From positions 2,480,001 to 2,544,000 of the forward strand of contig NZ_CAJRAF010000002.1 in NCBI RefSeq assembly GCF_907164905.1: a stretch of DNA of 64,000 nt, written 5' to 3'. The DNA comes from Dyadobacter sp. CECT 9275 (lineage in GTDB: Bacteria; Bacteroidota; Bacteroidia; Cytophagales; Spirosomataceae). Shown here piece after piece: positions 53,170-60,512 of this stretch. The position numbers and the translations under genes were made by a program. Each line of letters begins with the position of its first letter. Position 1 is the first letter of the stretch. The notes beneath the pieces were generated by a model. That model was given only the letters and a program-made list of their open reading frames with translations. It did not search any database and was not told the DNA's origin.

Positions 53170-53635
53170 GCTATCATTTTACCTTTCCTGATCATGCAAG
53201 TTAGTACTATTACCGATAACCTTTAAATCTTAAAAGCTCAAAATGCCTTCATTTGAAACAGATTTTACAGAATAATACAGTTAAAAATAACCCAAATAAC
53301 TTGTAACCAACTGATTATCAAACTAAAATACAATTCAAAATTTTCCTATTCTTAATATAATCACATTTTCAGTGCAATTATCGCATTTCGAAAAGTATTA
53401 TAAGCTCCAACGATAATTGCTTCTGTCTGCTCCATTCGCCAATTATAACTTTGGATACGGGCAAACAGCCAAATTTTATTATCTGAGATTAGTACCAATC
53501 AACATTTACACAATTACCTCTTAATCAATATTTTACCCACATGTGAAATATTATTAATTCTAATAGCGTTATCTTTGTCCCGAAAGTGATTTCTAAAAAG
53601 TCACTAAAAATTATGTTTCACGAAATAACACATGC
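53170..53635. other. Divergent intergenic region between moeA and transglycosylase
   Basis: 466 A/T-rich bases. It holds the promoter at 53570-53577 and a short leader ORF at 53613-53639 for the rightward gene. No riboswitch-like structure for moeA was recognised. The 17-base sequence GCTCAAAATGCCTTCAT at 53236-53252 also occurs at 42421-42437. Confidence 0.55.
53570..53577 (+). promoter_or_regulatory. -7 box TATCTTTG of the transglycosylase gene
   Basis: Exact TAnnTTTG match, 58 bases before the ATG at 53636. A start point near 53584 would give a leader of about 50 bases that includes an AGTGA/TCACT hairpin (53585-53605) and an eight-codon ORF. Confidence 0.55.
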
Positions 53636-53639
53636 ATGA
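53613..53639 (+). CDS. Possible eight-codon leader peptide before the transglycosylase
   Basis: ATG at 53613 reads MFHEITHA and stops at TGA 53637-53639, so its stop overlaps the ATG of the transglycosylase (ATGA). Such overlap usually means translational coupling. It is only eight codons and could be chance. Confidence 0.3.
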   Translation: MFHEITHA

Positions 53640-54418
53640 TTAGATTAGTCTTTATCGCCTTCGCCATTGCGTTGATGGGAGCTTATACCCTCCGCGAAAA
53701 GAAGGTAGAAAAGAAGGAATTGACATCAAAAAACACAATCAATTCAGATCTTCTTGAGATTGACTTCTGTGGCGAAGCCCTTCCGGTATCGGAGCTTCGA
53801 ATTGCCAGGCGATATCAAAATATGATCAGGAATTACGATAATCCCACTTTTCGTAAGCTGATGACAAGGACTGAAAAAAGGATGAGAATTATTGAGCCCA
53901 TCCTTAAAAAGTACGGGGTACCAGCCGATTTCAAATATATTCCCGTTATAGAGAGCGCAATGAGTGACGAAGTCAAGTCACACAGAGGTGCGGGGGGCTA
54001 CTGGCAGTTTATGCCATCTACGGCCCGGTCTCTTGGCCTGGTAGTGAATGAAAAAACCGATGAACGAAAGCATCTTGTAAAATCAACGCACGCCGCAGCC
54101 AAATACCTGCGCCGATTACACCGCCAGCTAGGTTCCTGGACTTTGGTAGCGGCCGCTTACAATGCTGGTCCGCAGCATATCCAGAATAAAATGACGGCTC
54201 AGAATAAAGATGATTATTTTAAACTGAGGCTTAATCCGGAGACCAACAAGTACCTGTATAAACTCGTTGCCGTAAAGGAATGGTTTTCTAATCCGGAGCG
54301 TAGCCGTGAATGGGGCAGCGGTGTTATTGTTGAGCATTTAGCCAAAATTGATCTTGATCAGAAAAATGCTGTAAAAGCAGCAACGAAAGTTCTGAACAAG
54401 CCTGCAAGGGACTCTTAG
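53636..54418 (+). CDS. Exported lytic transglycosylase (SLT domain)
   Basis: 260 residues. The N-terminal hydrophobic segment (MIRLVFIAFAIALMGAYTL) is a signal or anchor. The SLT fold follows: IEPILKKYGVPADFKYIPVIES with the catalytic E106, then GAGGYWQFMPSTARSLGLVVN and AAKYLRRLHRQLGSWTLVAAAYNAGP. The enzyme cleaves the MurNAc-GlcNAc bond of peptidoglycan with formation of anhydro-MurNAc. It has no LysM repeats. A terminator follows at 54486-54513. Confidence 0.95.
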   Translation: MIRLVFIAFAIALMGAYTLREKKVEKKELTSKNTINSDLLEIDFCGEALPVSELRIARRYQNMIRNYDNPTFRKLMTRTEKRMRIIEPILKKYGVPADFKYIPVIESAMSDEVKSHRGAGGYWQFMPSTARSLGLVVNEKTDERKHLVKSTHAAAKYLRRLHRQLGSWTLVAAAYNAGPQHIQNKMTAQNKDDYFKLRLNPETNKYLYKLVAVKEWFSNPERSREWGSGVIVEHLAKIDLDQKNAVKAATKVLNKPARDS

Positions 54419-54485
54419 CTCCGTACAAAGTTTATTTGATACCAGGAGTAAAGAAACGGAAACATATTGCTTTTCTTTGCTGTTC

Positions 54486-54513
54486 AATATCCATATCTGC
54501 GGATATGGATATT
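54486..54513 (+). terminator. Terminator between transglycosylase and cyclophilin genes
   Basis: Perfect 12-base stem AATATCCATATC / GATATGGATATT with a 4-base loop, running into TTTTTTT. A rho-independent terminator. It covers an ATG at 54505, so that codon cannot be the cyclophilin start. Confidence 0.88.
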
Positions 54514-54546
54514 TTTTTAAAACATAACTTCAATTCGCTTTACAAA

Positions 54547-54993
54547 ATGACAAAAGCAGAAATGATCACGGATAAAGGAACCATGCTTATCGAATTTTAC
54601 GATGAAGATGCTCCCATTGCCGTTAAAAACTTTGTTGATCTTTCCAAAAAAGGGTTCTATGACGGTCTGATTTTCCACCGGGTGATTCCTGATTTTATGA
54701 TCCAGGGTGGAGACCCAACCGGCACAGGCCGTGGAGGACCGGGATACAAAATCAAATGTGAATTAACCGGTAACAACCAGTACCACGACCGCGGCGTGCT
54801 TTCCATGGCACATGCCGGGCGTGACACGGGCGGCTCGCAGTTCTTTATTTGCCACAGCCGCAAAAATACCGCTCATCTTGACCGGAACCATACCTGTTTC
54901 GGAAAAGTAGTGGAAGGCGTAGAAACTGTTGATCTGATCAGACAAGGTGATAAAATCCAGAAAATCAACATTATTGAAGAAGAAATAGCCTAA
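54547..54993 (+). CDS. Peptidyl-prolyl cis-trans isomerase (cyclophilin)
   Basis: 148 residues from ATG 54547, with no signal peptide, so cytoplasmic. Cyclophilin hallmarks: FVDLSKKGFYDGLIFHRVIPDFMIQGGDPTGTGRGGPGYKI (catalytic R in FHRV), GVLSMAHAGRDTGGSQFFICHSRKNTAHLDRNHTCFGKVVEG. Start: the frame reaches back to a TTG at 54436, but that passes through the terminator; MTKAEMITDKGTM is the standard family start. Catalyses proline isomerisation in protein folding. Confidence 0.96.
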   Translation: MTKAEMITDKGTMLIEFYDEDAPIAVKNFVDLSKKGFYDGLIFHRVIPDFMIQGGDPTGTGRGGPGYKIKCELTGNNQYHDRGVLSMAHAGRDTGGSQFFICHSRKNTAHLDRNHTCFGKVVEGVETVDLIRQGDKIQKINIIEEEIA

Positions 54994-55001
54994 TATGTTA
55001 C

Positions 55002-55048
55002 CCCATAAAAAAGGCTGCAAATCGATGATTTGCAGCCTTTTTTATGGG
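55002..55048. terminator. Bidirectional terminator between cyclophilin and symporter genes
   Basis: Perfect 22-base stem (55002-55023 / 55027-55048) with a 3-base loop; A6 on the left arm and T6 on the right arm. It separates two convergent genes, the longest perfect hairpin in the window. Confidence 0.93.
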
Positions 55049-55058
55049 CATCCTTGTC

Positions 55059-56678
55059 TTACCAAAAGTAGTTATACAGAAACGTTATGATGGCGATAAC
55101 AACAGCTGCGCCGATGATGAACGTTTTATGAGGGACAAACATGGAGGCATCTATCCCCAGGCCTTTCTTCTCATCCGGCATAATCAGCCCCAGGATAAAC
55201 ATCACAACCACGCAGATCAGGAAAACCCAGCCCATCCGGTCAAGGAAAGGTACCTGCGACCAGTCGGCAAACGGCAGAAAATTATTGTGCATACCCAGGG
55301 CGATCAGAAAACCTCCCACAATAGCGAACAATGCTCCGGCCGAGTTGGTCCTTTTCCAGAAAAAACCCATGATGAATGATGCAAAAATGCCCGGTGAAAG
55401 TAGCCCGGTCATTTCCTGAATGAACTGGAAACCTCCTTTTTTATCAATTCCCATATAGGGAGAAACCAAGATGGCAAGGATCATAGAAACCACTACCACA
55501 ATCCGCCCTATGCGTACCAATGTTTTTTCATCCGAATTTTTACCGATATAATTTTTAAAGATATCCAGTGTAAAAATCGTTGATATGCTATTGGCCTTTC
55601 CTGCCAGTGATGCCACAACGGCGGCTGTCAAGGCAGCAAATGAAAGCCCCTTCAGGCCGGAAGGAAGCAGGTTCAGTAATACCGGATAAGCCTTATCCGC
55701 ATTTATCAAACCATCTTCACCCAGCATGTCGGTCTGAAACATACCTTTACTATACAGGGCATAAGCCGCAATACCTGGCAATACGACTATAACGGGCATC
55801 AGTAATTTCAAAAATGCAGCAAACAAAATACCATTTCTGGCTGTTTTAAGGTCCGCCCCGAGGGCACGCTGCGTGATGTACTGGTTACACCCCCAGTAAT
55901 TAAGGTTCACAATCCACATCCCGCCCAGCAGAACCGTGAGGCCCGGAAGCTGCATGTAAAATGGGCTGGTTTTGGGAAAGATCATGTGAAAGTGGTCATC
56001 ATGTCGGTCCTGCATCATCCTGAATCCGCTGACAATACCATCCAGGCCCGCCTCCTCCGACACCAGATTAATGGCCAGATAGGTGGTTGCCAATCCTCCG
56101 ATAACCAGAAAGAATACCTGAATTACATCCGTAAAACCAATTACCTTCATGCCGCCAATGGTAATAATGATTGCAAAAACGGCCAGGGCAATCATACAAA
56201 ACTGGAAATCCAGGCCCGAAATTCCGGAAACAGCAAGTGCCCCCAGATATAAGATCGACGTAAGATTTACCAGGATATACAGCGCCAGCCAAAAGATAGC
56301 CATAATAAGACTCACGGTTGGATTATACCGCTGACTCAGGAACTGAGGCATTGTATAAATTTTATTTTTAAGATAAATAGGCATAAAAAACACCGCAACA
56401 ATCACCAGTGTTGCAGCCGCCATCCACTCGTACGTTGAAATAGCCAAACCCATGGAAAAGCCGTTTCCCGACATCCCTATGAACTGTTCGGCAGAGATAT
56501 TGGAAGCAATAAGGGACGCACCAATGGCCCACCAGGTGAGCGAACCCTCCGCCAGGAAAAAATCTTTGGTAGACTCTACCGCTGATTTCTTTCTCTGATA
56601 AATCCAGTAGCCATAACCGGATACAACTATGAAATAGAAGAAAAATACGATGTAGTCCAGCGATTGTAATTGTTGCAT
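55059..56678 (-). CDS. Sodium/solute symporter (SSS family, sodium/glucose-type)
   Basis: 539 residues with about 14 transmembrane helices. SGLT-branch features: WAIGASLIASNISAEQFIGMSGNGF in the second helix, YWGCNQYITQRALGA after WIVNLN, and LSFAALTAAVVASLAGKANSISTIFTLDIFKNY (sodium-binding region) further on. The protein imports a sugar or related solute with sodium. Sodium/glucose or sodium/galactose co-transport is the usual call; the substrate is not fixed by sequence. Monocistronic on the - strand. Confidence 0.93.
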   Translation of the reverse strand: MQQLQSLDYIVFFFYFIVVSGYGYWIYQRKKSAVESTKDFFLAEGSLTWWAIGASLIASNISAEQFIGMSGNGFSMGLAISTYEWMAAATLVIVAVFFMPIYLKNKIYTMPQFLSQRYNPTVSLIMAIFWLALYILVNLTSILYLGALAVSGISGLDFQFCMIALAVFAIIITIGGMKVIGFTDVIQVFFLVIGGLATTYLAINLVSEEAGLDGIVSGFRMMQDRHDDHFHMIFPKTSPFYMQLPGLTVLLGGMWIVNLNYWGCNQYITQRALGADLKTARNGILFAAFLKLLMPVIVVLPGIAAYALYSKGMFQTDMLGEDGLINADKAYPVLLNLLPSGLKGLSFAALTAAVVASLAGKANSISTIFTLDIFKNYIGKNSDEKTLVRIGRIVVVVSMILAILVSPYMGIDKKGGFQFIQEMTGLLSPGIFASFIMGFFWKRTNSAGALFAIVGGFLIALGMHNNFLPFADWSQVPFLDRMGWVFLICVVVMFILGLIMPDEKKGLGIDASMFVPHKTFIIGAAVVIAIITFLYNYFW

Positions 56679-56844
56679 CTCAAATTGTATGAATAGATAG
56701 TGGATATATAATCTTCGTTTGGCCCGAAAGGTACATTATTTTCAGAAAATAGTGCAAGACAATATTAATCGATACCGGTCGATATTTGACATTTTCGCTG
56801 GTATCAGCGACTAATATTTCAAATCCTGGCCTGGGAAGAAATGA

Positions 56845-57702
56845 TCAGGGAGACTGATGATAGCGATAAAGACGTAATGGATTGGCTGGCAGCATTATTT
56901 CCCTACGCTGCAAACCTTCTGTTTCTGATTTGGCGTATGCCTGCTCAAAGGACATACCGCTTTCCATATCCCGAAGAAAACCGGGAAGGCATTTAGTACC
57001 TCCGCGCGCCAGCCAGTAGGATATCTCCATACCTGAAGTCATATACGCAAACAGGGTCCGCTGTTGGTCTCCCGAAAAAAAACCGCTCAGAGATGCGATC
57101 TGATGAAGTTCCAGCTTCTTCCTTCCATTTTTGGAAAAATAAAGCCATTCCTGCATATAATCCATATAAGTACCGGCTGCATCCGGATTATTGACAAATC
57201 GTTTGTCCAGCATCAGCGCCAGGCCTTCGTTGAACCATTGCGGCACCTGGGCCTGCGTTTTGAACCAGCCCAAACGACTCAGAAGCTCAATATGCCCCAT
57301 TTCATGGCTGATCACATCCGTATTTATCCCCTGCCGGTTCAACACCACATAATAAGCCCCCCACGGCGTGCCGAGGCTGCATCCGGCTCCTTCTTTGCTA
57401 TTGCAGTACTTTTCGTATTCCAGGTCATTGTTGCATACTATAATCACAGGACGGGAGTTACGGCCTGTGTAGAAAGCTTCAATGCGGGCCTGGGAAGCTG
57501 CTATGGATTTCCGAATATCGTTGTATCTTTTCCCGGCAACAGATGGGCTGATGTATACATCGGAACTGATTCTGCGAAAATCAGAAAAAGGTAAAACCTG
57601 ACAATAAAATAGCTGAGGAAACAGAAAAACGTAACTAAGCAGGAGAATGATCAGACCGACTACCAGTATCTTTACTGATCTTAAAATTCGGTTCCGGATC
57701 AT
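56845..57702 (-). CDS. Membrane-anchored HExxH peptidase-like protein
   Basis: 285 residues from the ATG at 57702 (the frame also offers a TTG at 57720). A hydrophobic N-terminal helix (VKILVVGLIILLLSYVFLF) anchors it in the membrane. The zinc motif HEMGH lies in VISHEMGHIELLSRLG, followed by VPQWFNEGLALMLDKRF, where the glutamate of the NEG turn is the likely third ligand: the arrangement of peptidase MA-type metallopeptidases. It lies between the symporter and purH. Substrate unknown. Confidence 0.8.
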   Translation of the reverse strand: MIRNRILRSVKILVVGLIILLLSYVFLFPQLFYCQVLPFSDFRRISSDVYISPSVAGKRYNDIRKSIAASQARIEAFYTGRNSRPVIIVCNNDLEYEKYCNSKEGAGCSLGTPWGAYYVVLNRQGINTDVISHEMGHIELLSRLGWFKTQAQVPQWFNEGLALMLDKRFVNNPDAAGTYMDYMQEWLYFSKNGRKKLELHQIASLSGFFSGDQQRTLFAYMTSGMEISYWLARGGTKCLPGFLRDMESGMSFEQAYAKSETEGLQRREIMLPANPLRLYRYHQSP

Positions 57703-57749
57703 TATTACGTTTACTTTCAAAGAGGAAATTAGCAGGCAGGATAAGAAAA

Positions 57750-57792
57750 CCGGAGCTCAAAAAATTCCCTCATGGAAATTATCAAACTCCGG
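57750..57792 (-). terminator. Probable terminator of purH
   Basis: Six-base stem CCGGAG / CTCCGG enclosing a nested AATTTCC/GGGAATT-like hairpin; on the - strand the outer stem is followed by TTTTCTTATCC. It lies 18 bases past the purH stop. A long loop makes it less certain. Confidence 0.45.
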
Positions 57793-57809
57793 CTCTGCCA
57801 GCTTTTATA

Positions 57810-59336
57810 TTAATGCTTAAAGTGACGGATCCCCGTAGTTACCATAGCGACGCCGTTGGCATTACAGTATTCCACGGAATCTTTGTCCCGAATGGATCCG
57901 CCTGGCTGTACCACAGCGGTAATTCCGGCCTCATGTGCGATTTCAACACAGTCTGCAAAAGGGAAAAACGCATCAGAAGCCATAACGGCACCCTGCAGAT
58001 CAAAACCAAAAGCCTTGGCCTTGTCTATGGCCTGCCGAAGCGCATCCACCCGCGAAGTCTGCCCGGTGCCACTCGCCAGGAGCTGATTTTCCCTTGCAAG
58101 TACAATCGTGTTTGATTTTGTATGTTTACATACCTTCAAAGCAAACTCAAGCGCTTTTAACTCTGCTTCCGAAGGTGCTTTTTCAGTAACAGTCGTAAAT
58201 TGTGAAGCTACCTCCGTCGAAAGATCCTTATCCTGCGCCAGTACCCCGTTCAGGATTGTCTTGAACATGATACCCGGAAGTTCCACGGCATTTCTTTTCA
58301 AAAGAATACGGTTTTTCTTTGATTTCAGCAGAGTCAGTGCCTCTTCGTCGTATGCCGGGGCAATAAGGATTTCCATGAAAAGTTTGTTCAGCTCTTCGGC
58401 AGTAGCCAGATCCACGGTTGAATTGGTGATCACCACACCTCCAAAAGCCGAAACCGGATCACAGGCAAGGGCATTGTCATAAGCTTCCTTCGCCGTGGCC
58501 GCCGTAGCTATCCCACAGGCATTGGTATGTTTGATGATGGCGAAGGTAGGGTCACCACTGGCAAATTCATCGATCAGGTTCACGCAGGCGTCAACATCCA
58601 CCAGATTATTGTACGACAATTCCTTGCCATGCAGTTTGTCAAAAATCCCTTCCAGATCTCCGTAGTAAGTTGCGCTCTGGTGTGGGTTTTCCCCATAGCG
58701 AAGCGTTTGTGCCGGCAAACTTGTGAAATCGTGCAGCGAATCATCCTTTCTGCCCAAAAAGAAACTGTTAATGGCACCATCGTAATGGGACGAAACCCCA
58801 AAAGCCTGTCCGGCATAATAACGGCGGTCTTCCAGATCTGTTGCGGCACCCTTAGCACTCAGTAATTCCACCACGGTTGCATACTGGCTGCGGGAAGAAA
58901 CGATGAGGGTATCTTTAAAATTTTTGGCAGTAGCCCTGATCAGGGAAATGCCTCCGATATCAATCTTTTCAATAATATCTTCTTCCGATGCGCCGGAGGC
59001 CACAGTTTCCTCAAAAGGGTACAGGTCCACCACCACCATGTCGATGGCAGGGATATTGTATTGCTTTGCCTGTTCCACATCACCCTCGTCGTCGCGGCGG
59101 TAAAGTATACCTCCCATAATGGCAGGGTGCAAAGTTTTCACCCTTCCTCCGAAAATAGAAGGGTATCCGGTTAGCTCTTCTGCTGGTGTTACGGGTATAC
59201 CAAGGTTCTCAATAAATGTTTGCGTACCTCCCGTGGAATAGAGTTTTACATCATTTTGATGTAAAAGACGAACCAATGGTTCAAGTCCATCCTTATAGTA
59301 AACAGATATAAGAGCGGATTGGATTTTTTTGGACAT
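57810..59336 (-). CDS. purH: Bifunctional AICAR transformylase / IMP cyclohydrolase PurH
   Basis: 508 residues. It carries out the last two steps of purine synthesis: formyl transfer to AICAR and ring closure to IMP. N-terminal cyclohydrolase (MGS-like fold): LYSTGGTQTFIENLGIPVTPAEELTGYP, FGGRVKTLHPAIMGGIL and LVVDLYPFEETV. C-terminal transformylase: LRYGENPHQSATYYGD, AIIKHTNACGIATA (catalytic K and H region), ASDAFFPFADCVEIA and GGSIRDKDSVEYCN. ATG at 59336; a TATCTTTG box lies 131 bases upstream. Confidence 0.98.
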   Translation of the reverse strand: MSKKIQSALISVYYKDGLEPLVRLLHQNDVKLYSTGGTQTFIENLGIPVTPAEELTGYPSIFGGRVKTLHPAIMGGILYRRDDEGDVEQAKQYNIPAIDMVVVDLYPFEETVASGASEEDIIEKIDIGGISLIRATAKNFKDTLIVSSRSQYATVVELLSAKGAATDLEDRRYYAGQAFGVSSHYDGAINSFFLGRKDDSLHDFTSLPAQTLRYGENPHQSATYYGDLEGIFDKLHGKELSYNNLVDVDACVNLIDEFASGDPTFAIIKHTNACGIATAATAKEAYDNALACDPVSAFGGVVITNSTVDLATAEELNKLFMEILIAPAYDEEALTLLKSKKNRILLKRNAVELPGIMFKTILNGVLAQDKDLSTEVASQFTTVTEKAPSEAELKALEFALKVCKHTKSNTIVLARENQLLASGTGQTSRVDALRQAIDKAKAFGFDLQGAVMASDAFFPFADCVEIAHEAGITAVVQPGGSIRDKDSVEYCNANGVAMVTTGIRHFKH

Positions 59337-59466
59337 GGTAAATATTAGATGATAATTGGATTTTTGAGATATTAAAATCTCATTCTTATGTTTATCAGAT
59401 TGTGAAGAGCTGGCAAACGGATATACACCTTCCGCCGCACCTGCCTTACTGCTGAAAAATAAGTCG

Positions 59467-59474
59467 CAAAGATA
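59467..59474 (-). promoter_or_regulatory. -7 box TATCTTTG upstream of purH
   Basis: Exact TAnnTTTG match on the - strand. It would give purH a leader of about 120 bases, long enough for regulatory structure, though none was recognised. No -33 element seen. Confidence 0.4.
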
Positions 59475-59553
59475 ACTGAAAATAAGGTATTAGAAATAAA
59501 ATGAAAGGCAGTAAATCTATGAAAGTACCTGCCTGCTAAAATTAAGAACAACT

Positions 59554-60342
59554 ATGGATCTTAACCTTAAGGGAAAAACGGCATTGGTTTGCGGGAGTAC
59601 ACAGGGAATTGGCCTGGCAACTGCGGTAGAACTTGCGCTTCTGGGCGCAAACGTGACTTTAATAGCAAGAAATGAAAACGCGCTGAGAGACGCCGTCAAC
59701 AGGCTCGACATCACACACGGCCAGCTGCACCGCTACCTGGTAGCCGATTTTGCCGACACATCGGTGGTGAAGGAGGCCATTGAAAATTATCTGCGACTTT
59801 GTCCGGAGGTTCATATTCTGGTCAACAACACAGGCGGACCTGCCGGAGGGCCTATCATTGATGCCGATACCGAACAGTTTGTTAAAACTTTCCAGATGCA
59901 TCTGATCAACAATCAAATCCTGACCCAGGCCGTGGTACCTGCCATGAAAAAAGCTGGTTATGGACGGATTGTCAACATTATCAGTACTTCCGTGAAACAG
60001 CCCATCCCCGGCTTGGGTGTTTCCAATACCATCCGCGGTGCCGTGGCCAGCTGGTCCAAAACACTTTCAGTTGAACTGGGACCCTATGGCATTACCACCA
60101 ACAATGTACTGCCCGGCTACACCAAAACTGCCAGGCTGGACACTACCCTTACCATGAGAAGCAATGAGCAAGGCAAAACAAGGGAAGAAATAACAGAACA
60201 AATAGAAGCCACGATTCCCATCCGACGCTTTACAGAAGCGCCGGAAGTCGGTGCAGCGGCTGCATTTCTGTGCACACCCGCCGCCGCCAGTATCAACGGT
60301 ATCAATTTGCCAGTAGATGGCGGGAAAACAGAGAGTTTGTAA
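59554..60342 (+). CDS. Atypical SDR-family oxidoreductase without YxxxK
   Basis: 262 residues with the cofactor loop GSTQGIG (residues 14-20), LVNNTGGP, and an SDR-like C-terminus (INGINLPVDGGKTESL). The catalytic stretch IISTSVKQPIPGLGVSNTIRGAVASWSKTL has the serine, but the aligned YxxxK positions read S-N-T-I-R, so tyrosine and lysine are replaced by serine and arginine. This is known for a divergent SDR branch annotated as 3-oxoacyl reductase-like proteins. Activity may differ or be lost. Its natural substrate is unknown. It is a single gene between purH (divergent) and the FAD oxidase. Confidence 0.88.
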   Translation: MDLNLKGKTALVCGSTQGIGLATAVELALLGANVTLIARNENALRDAVNRLDITHGQLHRYLVADFADTSVVKEAIENYLRLCPEVHILVNNTGGPAGGPIIDADTEQFVKTFQMHLINNQILTQAVVPAMKKAGYGRIVNIISTSVKQPIPGLGVSNTIRGAVASWSKTLSVELGPYGITTNNVLPGYTKTARLDTTLTMRSNEQGKTREEITEQIEATIPIRRFTEAPEVGAAAAFLCTPAAASINGINLPVDGGKTESL

Positions 60343-60473
60343 ATACCCAAACTTTTGTGCACAAAAAACCAGGCACATCTTGAATATTAAAATCAAATTT
60401 GCTGTTACATCATTTTTCTATATCCATTCAATCCGATTGGCGATTTAACAGTGCAACAAAAGCTACAACTGTG

Positions 60474-60481
60474 TAACTTTG
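60474..60481 (+). promoter_or_regulatory. -7 box TAACTTTG of the FAD/Fe-S oxidase gene
   Basis: TAnnTTTG match, 31 bases before the ATG. No good -33 element. Confidence 0.45.
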
Positions 60482-60512
60482 CCTTTAGATTTCTCATTGC
60501 ATATCCGCTTAT

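Noticed and set aside
53170..53635. Molybdenum-cofactor riboswitch upstream of moeA
   Set aside because: No structure resembling the known motif was recognisable, and such elements are not usual in this phylum.
54436..54546. Longer N-terminus for the cyclophilin gene
   Set aside because: The extension crosses a perfect terminator hairpin and starts with TTG; the family N-terminus begins at 54547.
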